From assembly GCA_034509425.1 (NCBI GenBank), contig JAVTVJ010000297.1, positions 248,001 to 312,000 of the forward strand: 64,000 nucleotides of DNA. Reading direction: 5' to 3'. The DNA comes from Eopsaltria australis. Its lineage: Eukaryota > Chordata > Aves > Passeriformes > Petroicidae. Under the pieces are notes generated by a model, which saw nothing but the letters and a program-made list of their open reading frames with translations, ran no database searches and was not told the origin of the DNA. The position numbers and the translations under genes were made by a program. Shown piece after piece: positions 36,029 through 48,410 of the stretch (the stretch's first letter is position 1; every line of letters starts with the position of its first letter).

Positions 36029-36215
36029 TCATAGGATCCCAGGATTCCCCAGTGGGAAGGGACTCCAGAGGGTTCAGATTCAACCTCTACACATTGGCTC
36101 AGGATTTGCCTCCAGCAGGCTCTGAAATCCCAAGGATGGGGATGGCAAAGCCTCCCAGACAGCCTCTCCCACAGCTCCTGTGCCCTCCATCCTGGAAAAT
36201 CCACGGATCCAGCTG
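36029..36215 (-). mobile_element. Probable decayed CR1 LINE fragment, minus orientation
   Basis: The plus strand begins ATAGGATCCCAGGATTCCCC and AGTGGGAAGGGACTCCAGAG, and later has AAGGATGGGGATGGCAAAGC and CCCAGACAGCCTCTCCCACA. The spacing and wording match a diverged CR1 3' end, but individual boxes are weak, so the assignment is tentative. Confidence 0.4.
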
Positions 36216-36723
36216 CTCAGAAATCCCCAGTTTCACAGACTGAAAGGCTGCACTGAACTCTAACACAAATCTATAAGATTTTATAAAAAAAGAAAACCTA
36301 AAACATGCAGTTTGCTCACTAGAACCTTGGAATTGCCTAGATAATGGAATAGGATTGGATCCTAACCTCAGAATTACCTGTGCTGTTCACTTCTCCCATT
36401 ACAACTCAAACCCAAAAATGATTATTCTTTTTTTCTAAATAAGATTATAAAAACACAGATGCAGCCATGAAGCCTCAGAGCAAGGACTGCACCCTGCACT
36501 CCCCCCTCTGATCACAATTTCCTGCTGCTGAATTCCTTCTTTGGGTCTGTTTTGGACAGAACCTCTTCAGAGCCATCCTGGGTGCAACCTTGGCCTGATG
36601 TGAAGCACAAACCCTGCATCACCTCTGCTTTTCCATGTACAGTGCTGAGGCTCCCAAGGATTTGATTACGTGGATCTGGTGTAAAAGACATTTCCAGGCA
36701 CAAGAACCTGCCTGACCTGAAAC

Positions 36724-36752
36724 AAGGAGCAAGAAGGAGCAAGAAGGAGCAA
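36724..36752. repeat. 10-bp tandem repeat, three copies
   Basis: AAGGAGCAAG repeats directly three times, the last copy being incomplete. Confidence 0.85.
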
Positions 36753-37480
36753 TTTCACCGTGTCCTGGATGGGGTTTCACATCTTCCCTTTGGCCACTTC
36801 CCAACCCGAGGCAGCAAATTAATTCCCAGGCACCAACTCACAAAGGGCTCTCTCCACTTCCCCGTGTCTCGTGGCCTGATTTTCTAAGAAATTCATGACC
36901 TCAGTAAATAATTCAAGAGGGAACAGGGAGCTGGGAGAGGACAGAAGTTTATCTGGCTGCAGAGGGGAGGGTGTTGTTTCTCGAGAGGTCACGATGAGGG
37001 CAGCTCTCTAGAAGCTCACAACTTCAGCAGGTCGATGGGGTTGATGGCTGTGGTTATGAGCTGGAATTTGGGAAAACACAGCAGTGACGAGGGTGAGACA
37101 AATGCAATTCCCAGCTCTAAGCTGTAGGTGACTGCATTTGAATTTTTGTCTCACGACAGAGCACACGAAAATAGCTGGTACAGGAATTAAAGGCAGAAGG
37201 ATCTGTGATTCCAGCTTAAAATCCTGCTGCACTTAAAAAAATATAATTATTCAATGGCAGGCAAGGAAGGAATCCGTATTTCACAGGAGCTGCTCCACAG
37301 ATTGTGTCCACTTGGATCAATATGGGAAAGCACTTCAGTTCTAGAAGCCTGTCAGGCCATCTCACAGAAATGGACATTTGTAAGGAAGGTTTGCAATGGA
37401 CGTTTTCTCTGGGACAAAGTTCATGCCAGGCCTGATGGACCTTTCAAGAGTGAAATATACCTTGGAGGGCTAAGTGTGAG

Positions 37481-37566
37481 ATATAGATATATATATAGAT
37501 ATATATATATATATAATATACATATATATATAAAATTAGACATAATTATATAGTTATATAAATATA
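37481..37566. repeat. AT dinucleotide microsatellite with interruptions
   Basis: About 85 bases of alternating A and T with occasional G or C interruptions (GATATATATATAGATATATA is typical). The uninterrupted core is around 37495-37535. It is AT-only enough to be unstable in length. Confidence 0.85.
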
Positions 37567-38571
37567 CAAAGTGTAAAGGAGAGACTTCAATCATACAAGC
37601 TCTGAACATCTCAGGTTAATTCAATATCTCAGTTTAATTACATGCCAACAAAATAACTTCCAGCCTTGGGAAAAGGCAGCTGCAAACTTCTGGCTGGGGA
37701 ACTAAAGAGGGATCAGATCTGGGACACAGTGGAACACCTTCCATGAGATTGTGAAAGTAAAAATGAAAAGAAAAAAATCCCTTCTCACTCTTGAAAACCT
37801 CAATTTCTTGCAGGAGCAGCCCAGGCTGCAGCAGAGTTGTCCCAGCTCTTTAATGAAGTGCTTCTCCTGGCTGCTGTGCTCCAGCTGCTGCTGCTGAGCA
37901 GGGCCTTCCAAAAGCAGCAATCAGGGCCTGCGAGCTGGGTTTACTCAGCTGTGCCACTTCTGAGCTGATTTAAGCACTCTGTCAAAATGGAGTGAAATTA
38001 ATTAATTCACTGGAGAGCTTTGCCTTCTCCAAACTTAAGGAAAAAGGAATGCAAACGAGCAGTAATCAGATCCACATTTTTTTTTCAGGCAAAGTGTTTC
38101 AATAACGTCGGAAGATGTTCTGTTTCTGCACGAACCCAGAGAAGGACAAACTCAGTCCTCTCCCCCTGGGATAAATTTCCTCCTGCACTTGGGGTGTTTG
38201 GCTGCACCCCACAGACCCCATTTAACTCCCCAAACTGTTGCAGGGCTGTGAAGGCACTGGAGGGATGGAATAAAAGACAATTGGAGCTGGATGATTTCCA
38301 TGTCCAGCTGTTGGAGATGCTGAAGCAGACAATTGCCTTCTGCTTCTTTGCTGAGGCTTTTTGGGGTTTAAGTGCTCCTTGATAGCTTGGTACACAATTA
38401 GAGGTGGATTAGAGAAAGTGGTAATAGGGTATTTTTGGTCTAATCTGCTCTCAGTTGTTAATATTAATTAAAGGAGTTCTTCCTCTTTGTTATACAATAA
38501 ACACAAGCCACTCTCTAAAATGAGCATTTTAACTTCCTGGCTGCTTAGTGCTGCTTATTTTCAACAAGTTC

Positions 38572-38606
38572 TTTTCCTTTTTTTTTTTTAATTTTAATTT
38601 TTTTTC
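38572..38606. repeat. T-rich low-complexity tract
   Basis: Two T runs separated by AATTTTAA, immediately before the CCCATCAGAACCC sequence. Confidence 0.65.
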
Positions 38607-38849
38607 CCATCAGAACCCACGGCAGGAGCCTGGCACACATCACAGCCAGGTGAGGAGCATCTGATCCTGGACTTCATCACGTTCAGAACTGGCTGCAACA
38701 CCTAAACCCTCGAGTTGTTTTTTCCTTAACACAACTGTCAAACTCTGACACGAAGAAAGAGCAGAAGAAATACAAAATACAAAATAATCAAGGCATTTCA
38801 GCCAGGAACTGGGAAGAAGGAGGATACAGAACTGTTGTTCCAGCTGAAC

Positions 38850-38944
38850 ACCTGGGATAGGGGAAGGTGTCCCTGCCCATGGCAAGGGGTGGGACTGGGT
38901 GATCTTTAAGGTCTCTTCCACCCCAAACCAGTCTGGGATTCCAT
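38850..38944 (+). mobile_element. CR1 LINE 3' fragment, plus orientation
   Basis: The sequence reads ACCTGGGATAGGGGAAGGTG, TCCCTGCCCATGGCAAGGGG, TGATCTTTAAGGTCTCTTCC and ACCCCAAACCAGTCTGGGAT, the last 95 bp of CR1 with a short tail remnant. Confidence 0.85.
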
Positions 38945-40203
38945 GGAATTAAAGGAAGAAGCATTAAAACCTTTCTGCTCTCATGAGGAGCTCACCTGTA
39001 ACAAGGTGCAATGATCAGGTACCAAATCAGAGAGACTTTTCCTGTCAGTTGGATTAACTCTGGGTTAACGCATTAGTTTAAAAAAAACACATTCTCTTTT
39101 AGACAAATAACACAAGAAGCTGTGTCAGTAATCCATGAGCAGCAGCCTCCCTGCTCACCCAGGGGCAAAGAGCTCTGAGGCCTCTCTGGGAGGGAAAGAA
39201 AGACAAAAACCAGAGAAACAGCAAGAAAAGGCAGCGAGGAGGCATCACCCAGGGCCAGGGAAAAAAGAAAGGGAAGAAAACATTGCTGGCACTGAACACT
39301 GAGTCAGGGGGATCAGGGATCTCCTACAACCCCAGCCCTGCTCTGCCCATTTCCAGGGAAATGAGAGTGGGAACATTCCCTGGAAGCAGGCAGGGGCTCA
39401 TCAGAGGCTGACACAGCTCCATCAGCACCGCCTGTTCCTTATGGGAGCAGCCTGCAGGACACCAAACACCGGGAACAGGAGGATAACACAGCTATCAGGC
39501 AGAGCCAGCCTTGAGCTCACACCGTGCTTTTCCTCTGATTGCTCCCCAACCACGATTCTGATTTCTGATGCATCAGGCTGGGGAGGAGAAATGAATGCTA
39601 TTCCAGGTGAGAAAATGGCTGGGGTCATCATATCCATGAGAAAAGAAAGGGAAAATAAGTGATACCTGCAGCAGAGGCAAAATAATAAGCAATAAGTAGG
39701 CAATAAATCCATCAGAGGATTAAAGGGTAGGGCAGAGGTGCCGGAGTACAGTTTAGAGTAGTATAAATTATATTTATAAAATTATATCTCTGTTATAAAC
39801 TTTAACTACCCATATATATACATATATAGACACATAAATCAACCGTGTAAAGCAAGGAAAAGTGTCTTGGAGAGACCTTCACAAAGAGCTTGGATTTTAG
39901 TTCCTAAACTAAAAATAAGAAGCATAGAACAAACCCAGGACATTCCTGCCCTCTAACCACTTCCAGGTCACCTGCCCAAAGCCCATTTTTCAGAGGAAAA
40001 ATGCAAACCCTGCAAGTTTAGTCAGAGAACACAAGGAAAATCTGCCCCAGCCTCAGACGGAGCTGGGGATGGCAGCCAGGAGCAGCAGATCCAATCTGAG
40101 CCTCCTCAGCATCGCCTTTCAGGGGTGCCGTGGATGCTCTTACACCGCCCGTGTCACAGCTCCCCTTCCCTTTATCTCGGGCTGCATTTCAAGCTCCTTC
40201 TCC

Positions 40204-40270
40204 TGATAACAGCATCTCAAGGACTCGGACGATTAAAGTTATCTGAGAGTGATAATCGCTTTCTCCGCAG
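40204..40270. promoter_or_regulatory. Cluster of three GATA motifs, candidate regulatory site
   Basis: TGATAAC at 40204-40210, TTATCT at 40239-40244 and TGATAATCG at 40250-40258 put three GATA-factor-type words, in both orientations, within about 55 bases. They sit in an otherwise repeat-free segment with several CpGs. The sequence TTTCTCCGCAG directly after them also resembles a splice acceptor ending at 40270. Motifs are seen, function is inferred. Confidence 0.22.
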
Positions 40271-41081
40271 GGAGTCCGTGATCCACTTCTCCTCCTTCCC
40301 TCCCACCGCTCTCCTCTCTGCTGATGCCTCTCCATCCATCTCTGCAGCTTCATGGCAGCTCCGCCCCGCTCCCCTCTTCCCGTGCATGTTAATTTTTAAA
40401 GGCACCTATCTTTGTCCATCAGTTCACCTCCATCTGCAGCATTCCCTCATTTCGCTGTGGGCTTGCCATAAAATCATCCACTAATGCCTGTTTGCTGTCC
40501 AAACACCTGCTGTGTGTTCCCAGCCCAGCCAAGCTGCGTTTTGCTTTGCCTCTCTAATCCTGTCCCTCCCCTGCCTCGTGTGCTGACACTTTTCCCCTAA
40601 TTATTTTATTTACCCAGATACCTTTTCCACTCGGGGCTCCCATCTTCACAAATCCCTGTCAGGGATTCACCACTTCAAAACTTCACCTCGAATGTATTTA
40701 ATAAGATCTCGAGTCTTTGCCTGTTTTGGGGTGTAAGTAGGGTGGCAGGATGTGCTGCCCAATTTGTGGAGCCTTTTTAATCTAAGATCACTCACGTGAG
40801 TCCAGTTGTAGTTAAATGCAAAATTAAATGAGGAGGATTTGTCAGTTGTGAAGGAAAATTTGAGTTCAGAATTAGCTGTGTTAATGCTTTGCTGTGTGAG
40901 GGTCTCCAGGCCTGACACTGGGCAGCTTTGAGCACAGTTTTGCCTCTGGTTCACATCTCTCTGCTCCCACAGCACAGCATGAAACTGTTCTGAACTGCTC
41001 AAAATGCAAAATCATCCCCCATTCTCAGAGAAAATAAACCCTGGTGAAACACACATTTAAAAACCCCCCTCCTTTCTCCTC

Positions 41082-41876
41082 CTAGATTGTGGCTCCACAT
41101 CTATGTCCTGTGTGGCCCAGGGAAAGTTGAGACCATCCATGAGTCTCTGGGTGCTGGAGCAGCATTTTCCCTGGGATGCAGGGATGCCCAGAGAAGCAGA
41201 AGCTGCCTGGGCTCCCCCTGCACCAGCAGCTCCTTGTAGAGGCCCTGAGAAAGGATTTCCTCCTGAATAAGCAGGGAATGGAGCTTGCAGCAGGTCCCAA
41301 ACCTGCTGCTTCCAGGTCTGCCACCTGTGCCGGGCACAGGGAGCTCAGCAGGAGCCAGGAGAACCTGCCCTTGCTGCGAGCCTGTGCTGCAGGAGCTGAA
41401 GGCACTGGGTAAATGTGTGCCTGGAATGTAAACTCCAAGCTCCAGGGATGCACTTTCAGCCTTGATTTATCTGCAGGCCACTCTAAATTAATCAGGGCAG
41501 GGAGCTCTCCCTGCACCTTCCCGCTGGCAGCAGGGCAGAGGTGCTGCTGTGGCAGCCACTCGCTGTCCCCTCCTGCATGGGGACAGCCAGGGTGCCACCC
41601 CTCCTGCCAGCAGGGTCTGTGCTGCCCACTCAGCTGTGACCCCAGGGGAAACTCTGCCCCTTTCCCGTGAAATCCCTGAATTGTGGCTCTTTTGTTCATG
41701 CAGTTCCCCTCTGGATCAAGGTCTCCACCCGGCTCTCCCCAGCTTGCAAGCCAACAGGAGTAAGAGCAGCTGTGGTTTCTTCTGTCTTTCTCCCACTTCT
41801 TGAGTGCCAGCTGAGCAGCCTCAAATTCCCTAAGCTCTTTCCCAGATAAAATCCTCTCTTGGTTCTCCAGGGCCAT
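41082..41876 (-). other. Unassigned 264-codon open frame, possible exon or pseudogene
   Basis: This is the longest frame in the window that is not built on a simple repeat or CR1. Its first 34 codons (MALENQERILSGKELREFEA, then AQLALKKWEKDRRN) have the charge pattern and codon choice of a helical protein. The middle is glycine-, proline- and tryptophan-rich and looks non-coding. In another minus-strand register, after a CTGCTTATTCAG acceptor-like word ending at 41263, a stretch reads EEILSQGLYKELLVQGEPRQ with strongly coding-like codons. Two short exons in different registers, an old pseudogene, or chance in GC-rich DNA would all fit. I do not recognise the protein. Confidence 0.15.
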
Positions 41877-42464
41877 TTCTGAGTTCCCTTGGAAGGATTT
41901 TGTGTGTGAGGGGCAGCGTTAGCCTGAGGGCAAGGAGTTTCCTTCAGAGGGAAGAAAGCCTGCAGCATGTAGATTTATCAGCTTCAACTTCCTTGGAAGA
42001 GTTCTTGGGACTGGAGGATGGAGAAAACCCGAGTTGGGTGGGAGAAGTTACTCTGAAGAATCCCGAGTGCGTTCTCTTGATGTGCAGCAGCCCTGCAGAA
42101 ATCTCTTTTCCCCCTCCATCTCTTTATGGCTTCTACACATGCTCTCTCCATAGGATCCCTGCTCTGTCCATGGGATATCTGCCAGGGAATCCTCAGAAGC
42201 TACAAACCAACCTTCCACGGGGAATGTGAAAGCCTTGACATCCTGCACAGCTCAAAGCAGAGGTGACAGAGCTCTAAACCAAAGTGCAAACCCCCCCCAG
42301 TCCCAGCACAGAGCAAACCTGTGTTTTGACAAGCTGCTATCCCAACTCTCTAATTACACCTCTCCATTAAGTGCTACAACCAGCAGCTCTTCTGGGAATC
42401 TTTTTTTTTCTTTTCCCTTAGAATTATTCCTCATTGGTTAAACACGGTGATGGAAGGAAAGGGA

Positions 42465-42515
42465 AATTTTTTTTAAAGAGAATTTTTTTTGTTTTGTTTT
42501 GAAAGAGAAAAAAAA
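42465..42515. repeat. T-rich and A-rich low-complexity tract
   Basis: T runs with GTTTTGTTTT followed by an A-rich segment (GAAAGAGAAAAAAAAG). This is simple sequence only. Confidence 0.6.
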
Positions 42516-45500
42516 GACAGCTCAAGTTCACATGAGCTCAGCCTGGTAACATGCCTGCACTGTGGCTTGTTCCTGAATGTCAAAATAAAGACTTTGAGTC
42601 TGAGCTTAATAATTTCCCTGGAGCACCATTGTCCTGCAGTTTGCCTTTCAGTCCTGTGCTGCTGCCAAGGGAGAGGTGAGGGAAGTGAACCACTTCATTT
42701 ATTGAGTTGGTTGCTGTAACAATTCAAAGCTCAGCATCGCTGGCTGCTGCTTTGGGGCGGGTGCCTGGAACAGGAGCTCTTCCTTCAGATCTGCGTTGGG
42801 GAATCTCTCTGCTTTTATAGCCCAGCTTTGTCCCGGCTTCAAACACATCTCCTGACCTGAGAGAGGATTACAGCACCTTTGATACCCCAATTAAAATGGA
42901 TCAGGAGGGGGAAGGAGCGATTGATCCCTCAGCCCCCGTGCTGATCTGCTGAGAGTGCTGAGTGGTGCCCATGAGCACAAACACTGAATCACAGGGATCA
43001 ATAAACAGAGCTGGAGTGCTGCAGCTGCTGCGGGCTTGCACTGGCAATTACAGAATCTGGGTTGCCTTTACAACTGCCTCAACAAATGCCCTCTAACCCC
43101 CATCCTTCCCATCCAAAAAAACCCCATTAGCTGCCCTTTGAATTACCAAAATGGCACATGCAAAGGGGAAAAGATACCTCAATTTCCTGGTAAGTGCCGC
43201 AGCTCTGCGTTATAAACATTTTCATTTCAAACTTACAGGTATTAGGGAAGTTGTTCTTAAATCTACAAAGCTTGGATGTGCTGTGGAGGGAAGGTTTATA
43301 AATGAATAAATGATTCATCTTTTTTGCTTTCTGATGCTGCAGGCAGGCAATTAAGTGGGATTGAAGTTGATAGTTTAGGGGGGTTTGGAAATTCTTAATA
43401 TAAAAGATCACAACTACAAAATACTTATGAATTATAGAAGAGGCCAAGGGGACGGAATGCTATAGATTTTAATGGCACTTTAAAATAAAGTGCCTGGAGG
43501 AGACAATAATGTGGTTTTCTTAGCTGTGACCTCACTGAAAAGAATCTAAAGACCAAAAGGGCAGAGGCAAGTGGAGGAGGACGTGGTACATTTTGGGTGT
43601 GTGGCCCTGTGGTCAGTGAACACATCCTCAAACTTCCTTAATCTGCATTTTTCCCACCGCAGAATCCAAGGACTGGACAATGATGTGGGGAATTGTGGTG
43701 TTTGCTGACTCTTCTTCATCCCCAGCTCAGCTTTGCAGGTCAATATTTACACCCCTCCGCAAGAGTCAACAGCAAATATTTGGGATGAGCATTTCATAGG
43801 TAAATACCAATACCAAATATTTGGTTCAAACATCTCAACATCCCAGATATTTGGGGAAAGCCCGATCCTACTGCCTGCAGCTTGGAATGGAGTTATTTAA
43901 TCTTTTCAAAATAACCTTTAATTTTTCATGGGTAATTTTGGGATGAAAGGAACAAGCAAGCTGTCGCTGTACTTCCTGCTCGAAACTCCAGATTTTCAAC
44001 CCACTCCAGCTTTTTCAGAAGTGAATTAAATTTTTAATCAGATATTTACCTGATAAGCTTCATCAGCTCTTGCTCTGTGTAGGAATTTTATCTGTTGGCT
44101 TTAGAACACAAGGAGAACTGGATATGAGGTCAGGATCCATCGAATCACCGAGGGGAATCTCTCCATCTGATAACCCTGCTTTGTTCTTTCCATGGGTTTT
44201 TCATCCCAATTTTCATCTTTTAAATAATTTTTTATTTATTTCCTGAAAAATATTGCCGTGAAGACTTCACCCCCAAAAACTGAGAGTTTTAAGGGCTGGA
44301 TATTGAACTCTATAAATTCCACTACTTGCAGCTTGTTCTGTTGATTTTTCCCCCAAGGCAGGAGGTTATGTGGTTTTAATGGAATATTAGTGGTATGGCT
44401 ACATTAAATGCCATTTAAAACCTCTTTCAAAGTGGTATTGACTGTGTTGAAATGAGACTATGGAGATATCCCAGCGACAGGAAATAGGTGTGAATATTGT
44501 ATTTTCACCACAGAATATTCAAACTGATGCAGAAAAACTTTATATGAAAAGAAAACCCAATAAAAATTATCACATTGTTCTGAGTAGATTTGCCTTTCTA
44601 TACAAAAGAGCTAAAAATAGACTCGTTGATGTATTAACAACAAGCAAAAATATTCCAAGTAATTATCAGCTCTCCCCACGTGTTGAAAGCCCATTTTGTT
44701 TCAATCAATACCCTATTTATTTTCAAATAACCATGCACTAAAGATCATTTGGACACAGAGCCCATAAATACACATTACCTCATTATCGACCCTCTCTGGC
44801 CACTGCTGCATTATTAACATTTCACTACAAAAAGCAATCAAGCCATAAACAGGAGGAATTTCTGCAGTTATTCTTCCCCCAAATATTTTTGTAGGGATGG
44901 CCAAGACTGGGATTTTGCCCCCAAGAATGACTTTTCTCTGTGAGATTCTTTACAGAGAAGTAAATGCACCCAGTAGCCAGGGACATGGGAAGAAATACAA
45001 TTTTTGCAAAGAGGGAATGCACACAGGACAGTTAAACTCTGATTTTTTATCCTGGGATTATCACTTGCATATACATGAGAACGCTGAATTTCACTTCCAA
45101 ACCACCCTATTGTTTTAATCCTATAAATCCAATTTCTGCATTTGCTCAGCAGGCTGGAAAAGGAACCAACCAAGTGCTGGGAGCAGAATTCCTGTGCTCA
45201 GGGTAGGACAGCAGCGTGCAGGGCCATCTTCATGCAGCTCAGGCAGGGAAATTCTCCTCCTCGGGTGCTGTGGGATGACTGATGGCTTTCCCATAAAACA
45301 CGAGCTACTGGGGGCAATAGCAGAGGCTGCCAGGAGCTGGAGGGCTGCACCTCATCTGCATGTGAATTTACATTGTTTTTAAAGGAGTGCACTGGTAGTG
45401 CTTGAGTATTTCTTGATAGGTTTGTCAGTGCTGTGCGATCTCCAGAAATGAAATCCTGGCTGTGAGAGGTCTGGTCACCCCCCATGCCTCTGGGGTCGTG

Positions 45501-45810
45501 TTCTGATCCCACTGATCTTGGCAGAGGGGGCTCAGCACCCCCAGGACCCCCAAGATTCAATCCCTGTTCCCACCACCTTCACCCCAGTGCTGGTTCCCAT
45601 CATTTCACTGTCCCATCACTTATGGCAGCGCCACGTCCGTCACAGGCCTGGTGATCCATGCCCAGATCCTCCCCTCAGGCTAAGCCAAGCCTAAACCAGT
45701 CCCACTGGTACTACAGGAATAAAAATATTGATTTAGAGACCCTATTAAATTGATGAGTTTGGAAAATACACCCCCATGCTTACGATCAGTAAGAATATAA
45801 TGAATTGATG

Positions 45811-46032
45811 GTAGGTTTAGATGGGAAATTGGGAAGGAATTGTTCCCTGGGAGGGTGGGGAGAAGCTGGGATAGAATTCCCAGAGGAGCTGTGGCTGCCC
45901 CTGGATATCTGGAAGTGTCCAAAGCCAGGCTGGACAACCTGGGCTAGTGGGAAGTGTCCCTGCCCATGGCAGGATGGAATGAAATGGTCTTTAAGGTCCT
46001 TTCCAACCCAAACCAGCCTGTGGAATTCTGTG
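45811..46032 (+). mobile_element. CR1 LINE 3' fragment, plus orientation
   Basis: The blocks are TAGGTTTAGATGGGAAATTG, GAATTGTTCCCTGGGAGGGT, AGAGGAGCTGTGGCTGCCCC, TGGAAGTGTCCAAAGCCAGG, GTGTCCCTGCCCATGGCAGG, TCTTTAAGGTCCTTTCCAAC and a GTGGAATTCTGTG tail. About 220 bp of the canonical CR1 3' end. Confidence 0.92.
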
Positions 46033-46424
46033 CCCTATCTGCATTCCTCCATCCATGCGCTGGCACAGCGCTGCAGCCCGGGGAGGATTAAGCCCATTTT
46101 GCATAAAACCAATTGCAACAAGTGAGGGGAGAAGGTGTGTGGGGGTGCAAAGTGGAAAATTACTGAGGGGAGGAAAAGAAGATTGAGAGGACAGAGGCAG
46201 GTCCGTGTGCCAGCTGCTCTGCAGAGGAAGAAAAATGGGAGGGATGAGTTCAAATCTTTGGATTTCAGATTTGGACTGAGGCTGGGGATAATGCAGAAGC
46301 TTCCTGGCAGATTGGGCATCTGACAGCAGGAGCTGCAGTCAAGGTGATCTTTGGGTAGCTGCTGTACTCACTTTATTTCCAAAGCTTGCATTCATGCTCC
46401 TGCTGTCAATAAAAATCCCTGCCT

Positions 46425-46585
46425 GAATAGATAAGCCAGAGCCCCGTATCTCATTAAGCCTGAGAATTCAATCCTCTGCTTCAAGCTCTGTGCTCCGGTG
46501 CTACTTTATATCATTAAGAAATATTGCCCGAGCTGATCCCCTAAATCCTGGTATTAGCCAGCACAATTAAATCTAATATGGATGG
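46425..46585. promoter_or_regulatory. Candidate conserved non-coding block
   Basis: Complex, repeat-free sequence with TCTCATTAAGCCTGAG, TTTATATCATTAAGAAATAT and CACAATTAAATCTAATATGG within 160 bases. The repeated ATTAA/ATTAG-type words suit homeodomain proteins. Function is inferred from appearance. Confidence 0.2.
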
Positions 46586-46899
46586 AAAAATGGGAGCCAG
46601 TGGGGCTTCTCCATGCTGTGAGCTCCAGGTGCTGCCCCGTGTATGGGACTGAAGAGTGCACGAGCAACAAGTCAGAAATGAGACACTTCTAAGCCCTAAG
46701 TCATTGTATTTTAAATGGCTTAAGCAAATGCTGAGACTTTCTCAGGATGAGTTGTGGAATACCTTGAAGTGAGACCATAAATCCCAACCCTGCCACTCTT
46801 TTTCTCCGAGGAGTTATTAAGTGAAGCATCCAAAATAAAAAATCAGGCTCTTGAGAGCTCCTGGGGTTTTGTTTCTCTGTCACACGGGAAACTTGGTGA

Positions 46900-47165
46900 C
46901 TTCTGAGTTTCCAAACAATGGCCTAAACATGCCAGCCATTAGCAGCGGTGCTTAATGAGATTCTCTGATAACCCCTTAACAGAATATGTAGTGATTAAGT
47001 CAATTTAAATGATTCATCTCCACTGCAGCCTGTGAGACTTGTACATAACAGCCATTTGCATAGCAATAAAAATCTCCATTTCTCCTGCCCAGGACAGGTT
47101 TAGAAGGATATTTCCAACCTTAATAATGTCTGTTTTCTTCATTCCTCCTTTTTGCCACATGTTCA
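46900..47165. promoter_or_regulatory. Candidate enhancer-like block with octamer motif
   Basis: A perfect octamer word ATTTGCAT lies at 47054-47061, followed by AGCAATAAA. SOX-type (AACAATGG at its left end) and homeodomain-type (CCATTAGC, CTTAATGAG) words precede it. The block is repeat-free and without a convincing frame. Octamer plus SOX-type words are typical of POU/SOX-responsive enhancers, but the distance between them here (about 140 bp) is not that of a composite site. Confidence 0.22.
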
Positions 47166-48390
47166 TCCCGATAGGGGAAGATTCCAGGGCAAAGCATCTC
47201 CTTGTGCAGTGCCACAAGTGAGTCCCTGAGGAGGAGCATTCCCAGCCTGGCTGGGAAGATATTCCAGGGGGAATTTTACTGGTGGGACATTCCTGGGATT
47301 GGTGTGTGGCCAGAGCATCCCCACCAGCCCTGCCCTTTCACACATCCCTGCACGCTAACACACACATGGAGCAGTCCTAATGAGCCCAGCCCCAATCACT
47401 GCCACCCCAAATCAACCCAGGATTGCACTTTGGGCCAAGGGAATTGCTAAACTCCCTCCAACTTGCGAAGGTGCAAGCTGAGATCCTCCCAGATCTGAGA
47501 TAAATCAGAGGGGGAAGCTCTGCCAAGCAAATCCCTGGCAAGCCTGGGGTTTCTGGAAGCTCCTGGAGCAGCCTGGCCAAGGGAGGTGACACTGCAGGGT
47601 TGTGTAACACCCCCCTCCCTGCTCCCCCAGCCCAGGCAATTAATCACTAATTGAAATTGCATCTCCCCAGCTGACCCAGAGCCACAAGGATTAAACCAGA
47701 TTGAGGAATGCTAATTACACGACAGCATTTTCCCAATTATTGTTAAAATTGGATTATGTGCCGGGAGATGGGGGTGTTTGAAGCAGCCACTAATGAGCAA
47801 ATCATGCATAGAAAAACGTGTTTGTTGTGTTGGTGGTTGAACAAAATAAGGTTGCAGGCGTGAAGTTGTGTCCAAACAAACAAAAGGAACCAAAGAGATT
47901 CCAAGAGTAGCACCAAGCTGCAATTTAGGGAGCTTCAAATCCACGGCAGAGTCAAAGAATGGGTTTTTCTTCCTTTTTCTCCCATTGTCCAGTGATGGTT
48001 AAAGCTGGTTTTGGGTTATTGAGTGTTTCAGGGTATTTTCCCAAGAAATTATTATGTTATCTAAGTGACCAAGTTGAGTATAATCCATTTTCAAAAGCTT
48101 CTGTGGAGCTTAAGAACATAAATCTGATTATCAACGAGACTCCTCTATTGCATTTTTCTGTGCTTGCCCCACCTTTCTGATGTAACCAAGAGTGACACAG
48201 AAATTTAATTGCTCCAAGCAGCCTCTATATTGCAGCAGCCAGAAGCCTTTAGATTCCCTGCACAAATATTATAAATCTCCTTTTAGTCCCTTTGTACTTT
48301 CCTGGCTGAACAGTTCTGCTGTGGTTCCTTCAGGAGAATATTCCAAATGGGTTTCCAATCTCTGAATAAATCTGGAGATCTATCAGAGAC

Positions 48391-48410
48391 CTGTCTGTCT
48401 GTCTGTCCAC
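48391..48410. repeat. (CTGT)n microsatellite
   Basis: Four CTGT units in direct succession. Confidence 0.8.

Larger units (their letters stand above)
36216..38849. other. Unique stretch with an (AT)n microsatellite, no recognised gene
   Basis: Small repeats only: a 10-bp unit in three copies at 36724-36752, the AT microsatellite at 37481-37566 and a T-rich tract near 38572. No frame is convincing. Confidence 0.5.
38945..45810. other. 7-kb stretch without recognised transposons or known genes
   Basis: A second stretch free of recognisable CR1. It contains the GATA-motif cluster at 40204-40270, the unassigned 264-codon minus-strand frame at 41082-41876, T-rich tracts near 42400-42515 and AT-rich sequence from 43.8 to 45.1 kb. 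No known gene can be named. Confidence 0.5.

Noticed and set aside
41560..42300. Possible second CpG island
   Set aside because: GC-rich, but CpG dinucleotides are few. The richness comes from CTG, CAG and CCC words.
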